Positions 22,864 through 33,902 are shown, numbered from the stretch's first letter. The stretch is DNA of 64,000 nucleotides from Cyanophora paradoxa (GCA_004431415.1 QPMI01000482.1:62001-126000); one strand, 5' to 3'. Made by a program: numbers and translations. Notes: generated from the letters alone by a model not told the origin.

Positions 22864-24289
22864 ATTCTGGAGGGGAACCGCGGGTGGCAGGCTTGTCTGC
22901 TGTTTGTGTGCGATTTTTGAAGCGGGGCGGGACACGTCTCACGGGGTGCAGATCTCGGAGGGGGGCTTATTGTTACGGCAGGGGTGATTCCTGGCCAAAT
23001 CATTGAATCCGGCGCGCAAGTCTAAGACGTTCCGGCTACGTAGCCTACTGGCTAGGATTCTCGCCGTTCGTGACATTATGCGTAAGCGTGTCTGTGCGCG
23101 AGACACGCAACCAGTGACCGGCCGATTTTGCAATCGGCCACACGAAGGACGTGGCCATGCCAAGGATGGCGCCCAGCCTGGGCCTGGCAGGCCCGCCGGC
23201 GATCGCGAGCGCGCGCCCGCACTGCGGCAAGCTTAAGGGGAAATTTTTGAAACCTCATTAATTTGGCGGGGGCCGGCCGCGGGGCGCGCGCGGCCGGCGC
23301 GCGGCCCTGCTAGCGCTGGCAGAATTTGAGGCCGGTAATAGGGGTGGCATGCTTCATGATACTTCATCATATGAACTTCGGAAGCCTCGCGACCGGCGCC
23401 GAATCGGCAGCGATTCGGCGCCGGCGCGCATCGCGCGCGGTCCGACGGTCGACGACTCGACGTCCGCGGCCGCGGCCGGGCGCACGGCCGGGGCGGCGCC
23501 GGCGCCGGCGCCCGCGGCCGCGGCCGCGGCGCGTCGACGTCGGCGCGCGCGACGTCGACGTCGGATCCCGGAATCGTCCGGTCGGCGGCTTGCAATAATT
23601 TTTTATAATCTAATTGGCCAGTCGCGATCGGAAAAAACTCGCGACATGAACATGAATCCATATCCATATGAATGCATATGCAACTGCAAGAATTCGAATG
23701 CTGATCAGAGGCAGCTAGCGCGCGATATCGATCGCGATTCGCGATTCGCGATTCCGAAGTTCGCGAATCGCGATCCGGTGCCACCGTGGGCCGTGGGCCG
23801 TGGCACGCCGTGACGGTACCGGTGGCTCGGCGCCGTGCACTGCCAGTGCGGCAGTGCGGCGCCTGCGTGCCGCAGTGCACTGCGTGACAGTGCGTTACTG
23901 TGCGTGTAGCGTGCGCAGCGTTAGCCCGGGGCCCGGGGGTACTCGAGTACTACTAGGCTAGCCCCGTTACTCGGCCGCAGACTCCCCGCAGTCTCCGCGC
24001 CGTACGCGTACGTATATACCGTATTATGGCCGTATACGGTGCGGCGTACGCCGCGTACCGCGGTCACGGGTAAGTTGCCGCCGCCGGTAACGTTAACGGG
24101 CCTAGCGACCCTTCGAATTCGGGGCCATTTTCGGGCTACCGTAGTACTAGCGGCGCGCGGTGCCCCATGCATATGCCATCGTATGCTCCGTCGCCGCTGA
24201 GCGCGCGCGCAGGCGCAGGCCTAGGCCGAGTATCCGCTGCGCGGCGCAGCCCGGCGCAGATCTAGAGCGTCCGAGACTCGGCGAATGCG
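22864..24289. other. Intergenic region between TLDc gene and rhodopsin-lipase gene
   Basis: About 1.4 kb without a supported exon. It is rich in palindromes and direct words (for example AGTGCGGC and TGCCGCAGTGCACTGCG around 23840-23890, and gtacgcgtacgtatatac at 24003). It contains the hairpin at 23393-23424. The promoter of the downstream gene should lie near 24000-24289. Confidence 0.4.
23393..23424. repeat. Perfect hairpin, 14-bp arms, 4-nt loop
   Basis: CCGGCGCCGAATCG, loop GCAG, then the exact complement. GC-rich and very stable on paper. It lies about 870 bp upstream of the rhodopsin-lipase start, with no gene nearby to which it is clearly attached. Confidence 0.8.
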
Positions 24290-27200
24290 ATGGATATCGA
24301 TACACATACCAGCCGCGCCGGCGCGCGCAGCCAGCTGCAGACGAGCGCCTTTGCGCCGAACATGTACAGATTCTTCACCTCCTCGATCGCGAGCGCGGCC
24401 GACTTCGCGGGGACTCCGGGCTTCTACGACTACTTCAGCGAGCACTTGGCGAAGCAGTCGAGCCTGCGCGGGAACGCCGACAGCGTCACGCAGCTCGGCC
24501 TCGACTTCTTCTGGCTCGCCTTCGGCTTCCACGCCGCCGCCGCCGCCGCCTTCGCCCACCTCACCCTCTTCCACGGCAAGGAGTGGCGCCGCCTCCACGT
24601 GCTCACCCTCGCCATCGCCGCCACGGGCGCCGCCGCCTACTACGCGCTCGCCCGCGGCCAGGGCGCCGTCGCCCTCGCCAACGACGCCGGCACGGGCTTC
24701 CGCCTCTTCTGCTGGGCCCGCTACGTGCAGTGGGCCGCCACCGCCCCCGCCCTCGTCTACGTCCTGGGCCTCCTCGCCGGGGCCGCGCCGGGGGCCATCC
24801 TCGCCGGCGCCGCCGCGGCCGAGGCCTCCGTCGCGGGGCGGCTGTTCGGGGCCCTATCGGGCGGGGCCTCCCGCTGGGGCTGGTTCGCCTGCGCCTGCGC
24901 CGCCCAGCTCGCCCTCTTCGCCCTCCTCTTCGCCGCCTTCCGCCCCGCCGCCTACCGCCGCTCCCTCTCCCGCGGCCACGCCACCAGTGCGACCTCCCCG
25001 CCGCGCGCGGGCTATATCGCGACTCGGATTTTCCTGATTCGATTTGATTCGATCCCCGCGGGCGGCAGCGGTGGCGCTCTTCTTCACGCTGGCGGCGTGG
25101 CTCCCCGAGCTGGCGGCGTGGGTGGTCGGGGAGGGGAGGCGGGCGGCGACGGCGGACGCCGAGGTCCTCCTCTACGCCGTCCTCGACGTCCACAGGCAGC
25201 TCCTCTCCTGCGCCATCGTCCTCCTCTCCGAGCCCGTCCGCGGGCCCCTGGTGCCCCGCATCCCCCGGCCCCCGCTCCCTCGAATTCCTTTCTAGATCTG
25301 TTCGTCTTTTGAGCCCCCCTCCGGATCCGCAGCGTTCTCCCCGCTTTGGCGACGACTCCGGATCCGACTTCGAAGCATCCCCAGTACCCCAAGCTGGCGG
25401 CCTGTATGCGGAGCTGTTCGGGGCCGTGCTCTCCACCGCGCAGCTGAATTCAAAGGTTCGAATTCGCCCCCCTGCATGTACCCTACAATTTCCTACTCCG
25501 CCCCCCAAGACCTAGAAAATCATGATCAACAGCTTGACTCAGTGACTCCCTGCCAGGGCGAGGGCAAGCCCGCCCCTCATGATCATGATCAGGGTCGCAC
25601 CCGCGACATGGGGGCGAAGCCCGCGGCGGCCGTATCCACCTCCCTCGGAAAAGACCTGAGCGCGTACGCCGTCCTTGCCAACATCCTTCGGGTACCCCTC
25701 CCACTCTCGAGCCCCCCCTCCCGGCCTCTCGTCACCACGTACCCCTGGCCTGCAGAACGCCAAGCACGGACTGGGTCCCTGGTCTCTCGTCGACGTCACG
25801 CTTGGCATCTTTATCTTGGCTCGGAAGGTAGCACGAGATGCACCCCATATGCATGGCCACCCCCTCCGCCTCTAGATCTCCCCCGCCGCGGCGCCTTTCT
25901 TGACTCTGTGTACATGTGTAGGGAAAGCAGCTGCCGGAGCGCCTCGAGGGGGCCCCCGTCGTCACCGACCGCCAGTATCTCACCAGGCGCGCTCCCTCCT
26001 CCCTTAGCTATAGGCCTTGATGTCCCCCTCCTAGGACTCCGTGCACGTGCCTCTGCAGGCTCTTCCCGCCCCCGCCTCGCTCTCTGACGCTGCCGCTCCG
26101 GATCCGGGCCGGGATACAGCGTGCAGTTTTTCTGGATGCTGGCCGGAGGTTGCTACAGGGACTTCCGCTACCTCCACGACGTGCGCCCCCGCCTCCGGAT
26201 CCCGCCTTGCCCCCCGCCTCTCCGGCCGCGGGATCCAATTTCCCCTTCCTTTCCCTCCCCCCGGCCCTGCGCAGTACTGTCCCGTTAGATTCGTGAGTTC
26301 GAACTGGGAGTCGGTACGTATATATACATCCGCTCTCCCGAGTACCCCTGCGCACGCCCTGCACATATGAACGTCATGATCAATTTGCAAGCTTCGATTT
26401 CTTATGTAGCCCGTGTCGCCGCAGGAGTTCCGCGAGCCGGCGTACTGCATCGCGGTGAACGAAGCGTCGCGGCAGGCACGCCCTCCTCTGGATCCATCCC
26501 CCCCCCCCCCCCCCCCCCCGCCCTCTCGAGCTCGAGCTCGCACACCTCCTGAGACCCCCCGCGCCGCGCCGCAGGTCATTCTCGCGATACGGTGCGGGGG
26601 GCATGTACAATCCGGGGCCTCCAATCGCGAGGCATTAATATTGACGTCCGGATCGATATCCCTGGCCCGCGCGCGCTCTTCGGGCACGCAGGGGTACGGA
26701 ATTAGCACACGACGTCCTCACAGATCTCGACTTCGAGCCCGTACCGTTCGGGGTAAGCGCTCGCCCGAGCTCGGGGCCGGGGGTGCATGCACGCGGACTG
26801 CGAGCCCTGACCGGGTACCGGTGGCAGCTGCAGGGGGGGCTGGCCCACGGGGGTATGCTGGAGTCGGCGCGGTACATGCGGCGCACGCTGGGGCCCGAGC
26901 TGGGCCGCCTCCTCGCCGAGAACCAGGGGTTCGGCCTCGCCATCTGCGGGCACTCGGTGCGAATCCCCTCCAGCTCTAGCTCTCTGGACCAGTTGATCGT
27001 TTCGGCGCGTCGAGCTCTGACGAGGCGGGGCCCGGGGTGTGGAAAGCTCGGGGCAGGGGTAGCGGCGCTGCTCACCGTGCTCTATCGGGACGAAGGCATC
27101 CCCGCTGTCTGCTACGCGTTTGCTACACCCGCCTGCGTCGCGCGCAACCTGGTACTCAGCATCGCTGCCGCGCCTCTCTTGCCCCGGCCGAGCGCCGGCC

Positions 27201-28304
27201 GCGGGCTGATGCAGGCGCCCGCAGTCCGAGTCGGTCGCCCCATATATTTCGAGCTTCGTGCTGGCAGACGACCTGGTACCCCCCCGCGCCGAATCCCGTC
27301 GGCCTTGTCTCGCACCTGCCGTGTGAGCGCCGTGCCAGGTGCCCCGCCTCTCGGCCGCCCACATCGAGGACCTGCGGCGCGACATCGCCCGGTCCCCCTG
27401 GCAGACCCTCCTCACCGAGGAGGTCCGAGCCCGTACCCCGGCCCCCTTCGAATTCGTTGCGCCTTCGACCTTCAGCTAACCCATTGCAACTCCCGCCCCT
27501 CCTCCCTCCCTCCCGCACGCACAGGAAGCGAAGGCTTTGGATGCGCTGGCTCGCTCCGTCGACCTCGAGGAGAAGGCACGCACCTCATGATCAGGGCCTC
27601 CCTTCCCTCTTTCATTTGCCATGTACCCCCGTCTGATTCCGTGCCCCAGCTGAAGGAGCAGGTGCGGGAGGCGACGGAGTCGGCGTCCGATCGTGAGTCG
27701 CCCGAGGGGCTGTTTGGCACCGGCCCCGCGCCGGCTCCGGCGCCGGCCCCAGAGGTCGAGCACGCGTACGAGCACGAGCGCGAGCGCCTGCGGAACCCGC
27801 TGCTCCGCTGCAAGCTGTACCCCCCGGGCGCCCTGCACTTCATCGTCCTCGAGACGGCCGATCGCGAGGCGCGTCCGCCCTGCGACTCTTCGAATTTGTG
27901 CCCCTGCGCATGCGCCCCCGGCCCCGTGATCGCCCCCTCGCGCAGCAGGCCGCGCCGGTCGAGCGGGGCCCGCGTTCGAGCCTCCTCGGGGCGGCGCCGG
28001 CCCTGCCCGTGGCCTCCCCGGCCTCCCCCCCGCCCGTTCGCGCGACAGCGATGCAGCGGGTCGGCCCCGAGTTCTTCGACCGGGTGCGCGCAACGGCATG
28101 ATATCGATCATATGCATCATGATCATGATCATAGCGTCGTGACCAGTCTGCCAGATGCTGCTCACGCGGACGATGGTCGACAACCACATGCCCGACAAGT
28201 ACACGATGGCTCTGGGCGACTTGCTCTGCCATCCCAACGACCTCCGCGCCCCCCGAAAATCGGGCGCTTCCCGGTTCTATGAGGCTATGGTATCTGCATT
28301 ATAG
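24290..28304 (+). CDS. Lysine-less microbial-rhodopsin-like 7TM domain fused to diacylglycerol-lipase-type (class 3) lipase
   Basis: Residues about 66-290 form seven hydrophobic helices of microbial-rhodopsin type: helix 2 RRLHVLTLAIAATG, helix 3 WARYVQWAATAPALVYVL, helix 5 RWGWFACACAAQLALF, helix 6 AAWLPELAAWVVGEG, helix 7 YAVLDVHRQLLSC. Against bacteriorhodopsin the Schiff-base Lys216 is Gln276 (codon 25197-25199), Asp85 is Gln147 and Asp96 is Val158; Arg82, Trp86, Trp182, Trp189 and Asp212 are kept. Two 82-nt introns (24987-25068, 25251-25332) join in frame to RSPRFGDDSGSDFE and then DAG-lipase blocks: VILAIRG+TELAHDVLTDLDF, GLAHGGMLESARYMRR, ICGHS|LGAGVAALL, FVLADDLVPRLSAAH, KLYPPGALHFIV, TMVDNHMPDKYTMAL. 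Ser (26954-26956), Asp (about 27267-27272) and His (28185-28187) of the triad are present, and the exon after the helices has no in-frame ATG. Animal DAG lipases carry a four-helix N terminus; this one carries a rhodopsin fold. Expected at membranes, hydrolysing diacylglycerol. Transcript continuity needs proof. Confidence 0.75.
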
Positions 28305-28471
28305 ACGTATACGTAATTTATATAAGAATCAAACGCTTTTTAATTTACAAAGAACTATATAGCTGTACTAGTGTACCTATGGCATGGTAGGACACGGGCC
28401 CCCCGGGCCCATGGCCAGCCGCACAATTGCAAGAGACTGTCAGGGGCCTGAACATGGTGTACGTCAACATG

Positions 28472-28515
28472 AACACAGAATTTCAAAGAAGTATACTTCT
28501 TTGAAATTCTGTGTT
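28472..28515. repeat. Perfect 44-bp palindrome in convergent intergenic region
   Basis: The 22-nt arm (start aacacagaatttcaaagaag) is followed directly by its exact complement with no spacer. It lies in the 445-bp gap between the ends of the rhodopsin-lipase gene (+) and the katanin-like gene (-). It is A+T-rich, unlike both genes. It may be the tip-to-tip remnant of a transposon insertion, or a 3'-end/cruciform element shared by the convergent genes. Confidence 0.9.
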
Positions 28516-28748
28516 GCTATATATATATATGTATACCGCCGCCGGTATCGATCATAGTCTCTCTTCGAAATTAAATCTGTCTTCTGTTGATCGCGCCGCT
28601 TTGCTCTGATTGTAGTGATTGTGAGCAACTCGCTTTTTTGTTGAAAATTCCGAGTTCAGGGGACCGGGCATTCTTAGGCTTTAATTGATAGAAGTCCAGT
28701 CGTTCGTGAGGACCAGGGTGGGCTACAGCCGGCGAGAGCGGAAGGGGC

Positions 28749-31012
28749 TCAGGTGGAGGCGAACTGGGCCTGCCAGGCCTCGAAGCGGCGGAGCTCGGCG
28801 GGGGCGATCGAGGGCCGCGTCCGCGCCAGCGACTCCTCGAAGTCCCTCCGCGTGAGGCTGCCGCGCCGCGGCGGTCCACGTCGGGGTGGAGGGGAAAGGG
28901 AGGGGGGGGGGGGGGGGGGGGGGGCACGCGGAGGCGCGCACCTGACCTCGAGCTGCCCGGCGCCCTTCATCGCGCGGATCTCCGCGGGGGTCTTGTCCTG
29001 CGCGGGAGCCTCACGCCGGCCGGGGGCGCGGCGCCGCAAGGCGGGGGCGCGTGTGCGGGGCGCACGGCGGCGAGGCGGCGGACGGGGGCCATGCTGGCGT
29101 CCCGGCACACCGACCGGATGTCGCTGCCCCCGCCCCCGCCTCAGAGCGATCCGAGACCGGGGCGGGCGGGCGGGGCGGGGCGGGGCGCGCCTGCCGGAGT
29201 AGTTCTCGGTGGCGGCCGCGAGCTCCTCCAGCGAGACCGACGCTGCGCCGCCCGCCCGGGGTGAGGCGCCCCGCTCGGGAGGAGGGGGAGGGCGACTAGG
29301 CTCCCCGCACTCGAGGCGAAGGCACAGCAAAGCCCGCAAACAAGCGGCGGGGAAGGCGTATTCAAATTGGAAGCTGTAATCTGCTTCGTCCTATCGTTCA
29401 CGGCGAGGAGGGGGCGGGGCCGCACGGTCGAGGGGTACGGAGCGGAGGTGGATGGCGAACATCGCCCGCCGCGCCTGCCCCCGCCCCCCGTCAGCGCCCT
29501 GGGCCGGAGCCGGCGTGAAGGCGCGCGCGGGCCTCGGGGTCGGGCGGGGGGATGTAGATGCGCTTCTCGAGGCGGCGGCGCATCGCCTCGTCCAGGTCCC
29601 ACGGCGCGTTCGTCGTCCTGCCCCCGAGGAGGCGCACAGGGGCGTGAGGGGGGCGGAGGAGGGCGGGGCGGCGGCCCGGGCGCACGCGAGGACCATGACC
29701 ATACCGCCCCCGCCGGCGCCGCCGGCCGCCGCCGCCGTCGCGACGCCGTCGATCTGCTGCAGCAGCTCCGACTTGAACCGCCGGCTCGCCTGCGCCCGGG
29801 GGCCGGCTCGAGCGTGGCGCAGAGGCCCCCGGCGGGGCGGGGGCGGGCGGGGCGGGCCTCGTGCTCGTCGGCGGCGCCGCGGGTGGAGGCGAGGGCGTCG
29901 AGCTCGTCGAAGAAGACCACCGACGGGCTGCGAGGAGCCGGCCTCGAGGGGGGCGGCCCGGGCGGGGGGCGGGCGGAGCGGGGACGGCGGGCCTGTAGTG
30001 GCGGGCGAGGTTGAAGAGGGTCCGCACCAGCTTCTCCGACTCGCCCCGCTGCGCGCGGCTCGGGCGGGAGGCGGGGGGAAGAGGGCTCGGGGCGGGGAGG
30101 CGGGGGGAAGAGGGCTCGGGGCGGGAGGCGGGGGGAAGAGGGCTCGGGGCGGGGAGGCGGGGGGGAAGAGGGCTCGGGCGGGGAGGCGGGGGGAAGAGGG
30201 CTCGGGCGGGGAGGCGGGGGGAAGAGGGCTCGGGGCGGGGAGGCGGGGGGGAAGAGGGCTCGGGCGGGGAGGCGGGGGGAAGAGGGCTCGGGGCGGGGAG
30301 GCGGGGGGAAGAGGGCTCGGGGCGGGGAGGCGGGGGGGAAGAGGGCTCGGGGCGGGGAGGCGGGGGGGAAGAGGGCTCGGGGCGGGGAGGCGGGGAGGGC
30401 GCGCCCACTTGGAGACGAGGGAGGCGGCGGAGCAGGCGAAGAAGGTGGTGCCGCCCTGCAGCACGCGCCCCGGGCGTGGGCCCCGCCCCAGGCAAGCGAG
30501 CGGCGGGGGGCGCACCATGGAGGCCACTGCACGGGCCAGCAGCGTCTTGCCTGCCCCCGCCCTCGGCGGTGAGGGGGCGAGGGGGGGAGGAGAGCGGGGG
30601 GAGGGCCCCCGCACCCGTGCCCGGGGGCCCGAAGAGCAGGACGCCCTTCCAAGGCTCCCGGATGCCCGTGAAGTGCCTGTACCCCCGGCGTGGGGGGGGG
30701 GAAGCAGGGGGGGGGGCACGCTGGGCGCACTCGGGGATGATGAGGGGCAGGACCACCGCCTCGTTCAGGAGGCTGCCCGGGGGTACGGTGAACAAAAAGC
30801 TGGCAAGACGTACCCTCTGAGAGGTTGGAGGGGGTACCGCTTCGCGTCGGCGAGGCCGGCGATGTCGTCGAAGGTCACGCCGAGCGGCCTGTCGAGGATG
30901 TCCTGCGGGAGGACGGGATCAGCTGGGGGCACGCTGGACGGGAACGGGGTGCGGGCGCGCCCGCTCGATGGCCTCCACCAGGGCGGGGTCGTCGTTCCCG
31001 GAGTAGCTGGGC
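28749..31012 (-). CDS. Katanin p60-like AAA ATPase (KATNAL2-like)
   Basis: Microtubule-severing AAA+ ATPase. Minus-strand exons give YSGNDDPALVEAIER, DILDRPLGVTFDDIAGLADA, KRLLNEAVVLPLIIPE, HFTGIREPWKGVLLFGPPG, then TGKTLLARAVASM (Walker A), GGTTFFACSAASLVSKW, RGESEKLVRTLFNLARHY, VVFFDELDALASTRG (Walker B), RRFKSELLQQIDGV, TTNAPWDLDEAMRRRLEKRI (sensor and Arg region), SVCRDASMAPVRRLAA and a C-terminal Vps4-type helix ending RRFEAWQAQFAST. The DELD, HEAS and RFKSELL blocks resemble KATNAL2 more than KATNA1. The intron after SKW holds a 340-bp minisatellite and uses a GC donor. No LisH or MIT domain was recognised; exons further upstream may belong to this gene. Confidence 0.82.
30061..30400. 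repeat. Minisatellite in a katanin intron, about 12 units of 28-29 bp
   Basis: Units have the form GGCGGGGGGAAGAGGGCTCG followed by GGGCGGGGA, with one-base length differences between copies. The array fills most of an intron of roughly 360 nt lying between the SKW and RGESEKLV codons of the AAA domain. The G-rich strand is the antisense strand. The high identity of units implies recent expansion. Confidence 0.9.
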
Positions 31013-31017
31013 GCGGT

Positions 31018-32978
31018 TCAGACGGGGGAGGGGAGAGAAGGGGCGGGGCGCGCGGGCCGCACGGGGGCGGGGCGCCGGGGCGGCGACGAGTGGGGCGGCG
31101 GGGGCGGCGGAGGCGGTGGCGGCGGGGGGCCCCCCGGGCGCGCCCTGCGGGGCCAGGCTCCAGCCCCGCACCTCCAGCCGCGTCTTCCAGGAGGCCAGGC
31201 CCACCGGCCCTCGCAGCGCATCCCTGCCCACCGCCCCCGCCTCAGATCAGCGGGGGGTACGCTTGCGCGCTGCGGGGCGGCAAGGGGGGTACTCACACTT
31301 GGGGGACCTCGAGGTCCGAGAAGACCGGTTTGCCGTTGCTCACGAGCGTGACGCGGCGGCCGCGGACCTGCGGGGGTGGTGGGTGGGGAGGGAGAGAGGG
31401 GGGGTATTGACGGTGCTTTTTTTCTCAAAAGGGTCCCCGCTCGGTTTCGAACCTTGATCTCAACGGAGGCGCTCGCGTTGGGTGCCAGGCTCCGATCCTG
31501 CGCCTGGCCGTACATCGCCTGTACCCCGCCATCCACGTACCGCTCTGCCTTCCAAACCTGATCGGGTACGTCAAAATTCGGACGAGTCGCCGGGGCGGGG
31601 GTGGGGTGGACGGCCCTCGCCTTCTCTGAGGCGTTCATCGAGAGACAGATGAAGTTGGCGCTGGTACCCGTGATGCCATTGAAGCGGCTGTCGGGGACGC
31701 TGCGCAGGGGGCTATTGGCTTTGGGTGGAGCAAAACGAGTTTTTGCGTTACGGGTTACGATCGCGCCTCAGGACGACGGACACGTGCGTTGATTCCGCGG
31801 TATCCGTCCGGAGGGCCTTGACCTGCGCGGGTACAGCGATAAGCGAGCGGAAAGGGTACCGCAGAGAGCAGAGGGGACGCGCTTGGAACCGGAGGTCGAA
31901 TCCCGGCGCCGTCTGCAGGGCGCCGCACTCGGGCGCCGAGTCGTACGCGATGAAGAAGAAGCCCTGCGCTCGAATCAGGGCGGGCGAGTTTCGCGCAGCG
32001 AGGTGCGCGACGCGCCGGCCCGAGCCCCTCGATCCTGATCGGGTCGCCCGGAGCGAAGTTGCCACGGCCCGTGCGGAGGGTCCAGCCGTCCGAGAGCCGC
32101 TGCACCGGCTGGTTGTCTGCGGAACGGGCCCGAAGGTTCAGCCAGGCGGTGCGCGGCTTAAGCTTCCGCGCCGGAACCCCGCGCGCACCGAGCTTCAGTG
32201 GCGCTCGCACGCCGTTCCGCGTGCCGGGGCCAGTCCCGCGCGGCGGCGCAGGCGCGCCCGAGCCGCCCCTAGGGGCCCCTGCCGCCGCGTCTGGACGGGG
32301 CCGTGCGGTGACGCGCGGCACCGCGCGGGGGCCGCGTACCGGAGCGGCGCTCGCCCTCGGCCGCATTCGCGTACTCTTTGAAGGCCGCCAGGTACTCGTT
32401 CTTGCGGGGCGCCGGCTGCCGCTCGGACGTGCTGCGCGGCACGGGCGGCCGCGGAGCGGACAGTTTCGCAGGCTCCGCGGAGCCCGACGCCGGCGCCAGA
32501 GGACGGTGGCCTTCCCTCAGGAGCACGTCCCGCCTGCCCGCCGACGCGCTCGGCGGCTGGTCAAGCCCAATTGCAAGCGGTCCGCGCGTCAGCCCGGCCC
32601 ATGCCATCAAATCGGCCAGGAACTCGCGCCCGGCGCGACGCGCTCACCGGCGCTCCATAACGGGGCGGAGGAGAAGGAAACGAGCTCCGCACTCGCGCGT
32701 CGGCGATGTCGCTGAAGAGCTTGCCCCTGTAGTTGCCCGGGCGTGCCCGTGGTGCCGAGACGAAGCCTGCACCGCGCGCCGCGCGTTAGCGCCGGAAACA
32801 AGCGATTCACTGCCGTCTCGAGCGGGAGGAGCACGCGCTTGGCAGCGAGGAGCGGTTGAACGAGGAGCGCGCCGGCGCAGATGTCTTGATCGAGTTCCAG
32901 ATGGCCGCTTGCAGCTGGCGGTCTTCGTTCATCTGTCTGACGATCCTCGTTCCTCGTACATAAGCGCTGGAGAAACGC
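31018..32978 (-). CDS. Exons of an unidentified protein upstream of, and possibly part of, the katanin-like gene
   Basis: A chain of plausible minus-strand exons runs from a candidate start near 32930 (MNEDRQLQAAIWNSIKTSA) through NYRGKLFSDIADAR, a basic linker with NEYLAAFKEYANAAEGER, and LSDGWTLRTGRGNFAPGDP. It continues with AQGFFFIAYDSAPECGALQT, DSRFNGITGTSANFICLSMN, VWKAERYVDGGVQAMYGQAQ, and NASASVEIK joined to VRGRRVTLVSNGKPVFSDLE. The last exon is DALRGPVGLASWKTRLEVRG. The last exons run toward the first AAA exon without a clear stop, so this could be the N-terminal half of the same protein. It resembles no family known to me and no LisH or MIT motif was seen. Several introns (after NASASVEIK, GTTCG donor) are convincing; others are guesses. 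Confidence 0.4.
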
Positions 32979-33101
32979 TCGGCTGCGCTCGAATTTCTCG
33001 GGTACGGCAGTTAGACGCTCGCAGAAGTCGGCCGTCGACAGGCCGCTTACACACTGAAGCAGTTCCCGCAGGCGAAGGGCTTCGCTTCGTTGAGGCCTCC
33101 A

Positions 33102-33870
33102 ATGGCAGAACGACGGCAGCAGTCCTGGGGGGTGCCGATGTGGGCGCTCGCGGCGGCTGGTGCCCTCGCGCTCGTCCTAGCCATGCGCGGCCGCCGCGCT
33201 GAACCCGTCCACCGCTTCCCGACGCCGGACGAGCAGAAGGAGCTGCAGGCGACCTGGTGCGCTCGCTCGCTTCGCCCGCGCGCCGCGGGCTGAGTTGCGT
33301 ACGGGGCGCATGCAGGGCCCGCGCGGTCGTCGGGATGCAGCTAGAGGGAGGAACGTGGATGCGGCTGCAGGCCACGCGGTTCCAGAGCGCCCCTGCCGCG
33401 GCGAAGCGCCCGGCGGTCCCCCAGGATGTCCTTAGCGGGGTCACGTACTGTGCGCTTCCGCCGGCCGGCTGGGCGCGCCGCGAGCTCGAGCTCACGGCGG
33501 GGCGCAGCGATCACGGGGTGGAACCCGATGGGCCGCAAGGCGGACGAGGCGCAGAACCGGGCGGCGAACGCGCGGCTCGAGGCCGACCTGCGCGGCCTGA
33601 AGGTGCGCGAGCGGCTCGGAGCGCGGCGCCTGGCGCCTCACGAGAGCAGCCGGCGCCGGCGCGGGTGCTCCCGTCCTTCGGGTCCGACGAGGCGTCGGTG
33701 CGCGCGGGGCCCGCCCCGCCCCGCCCCGCGCCGCTCACCGAAGGCCGGCCTCTGAGCTGCGGCCCGCGCGCCCCCGCGCCCGCCGGCCGGGCAGACGTGG
33801 CGTGAGGACGGCTTCTCGGCCGTCTTCCAGCGCCCGACGAGGCGGCCGGTGCGCGGCCCACCCCTCCGCG

Positions 33871-33902
<32 letters not shown>

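Noticed and set aside
24363-25260. Annotating the 7TM domain as a working light-driven pump or channel
   Set aside because: The Schiff-base lysine, primary acceptor and donor carboxylates are all absent, so a pump or classical photoreceptor call is not supported.
25560-25595. Runs of restriction-site-like words (tgatcatgatcatgatc, ctagatctagatct, gcatgcatgc) as vector or cloning artefact
   Set aside because: They recur in many intergenic and intronic places in varied forms without any vector sequence, so they look native to the genome.
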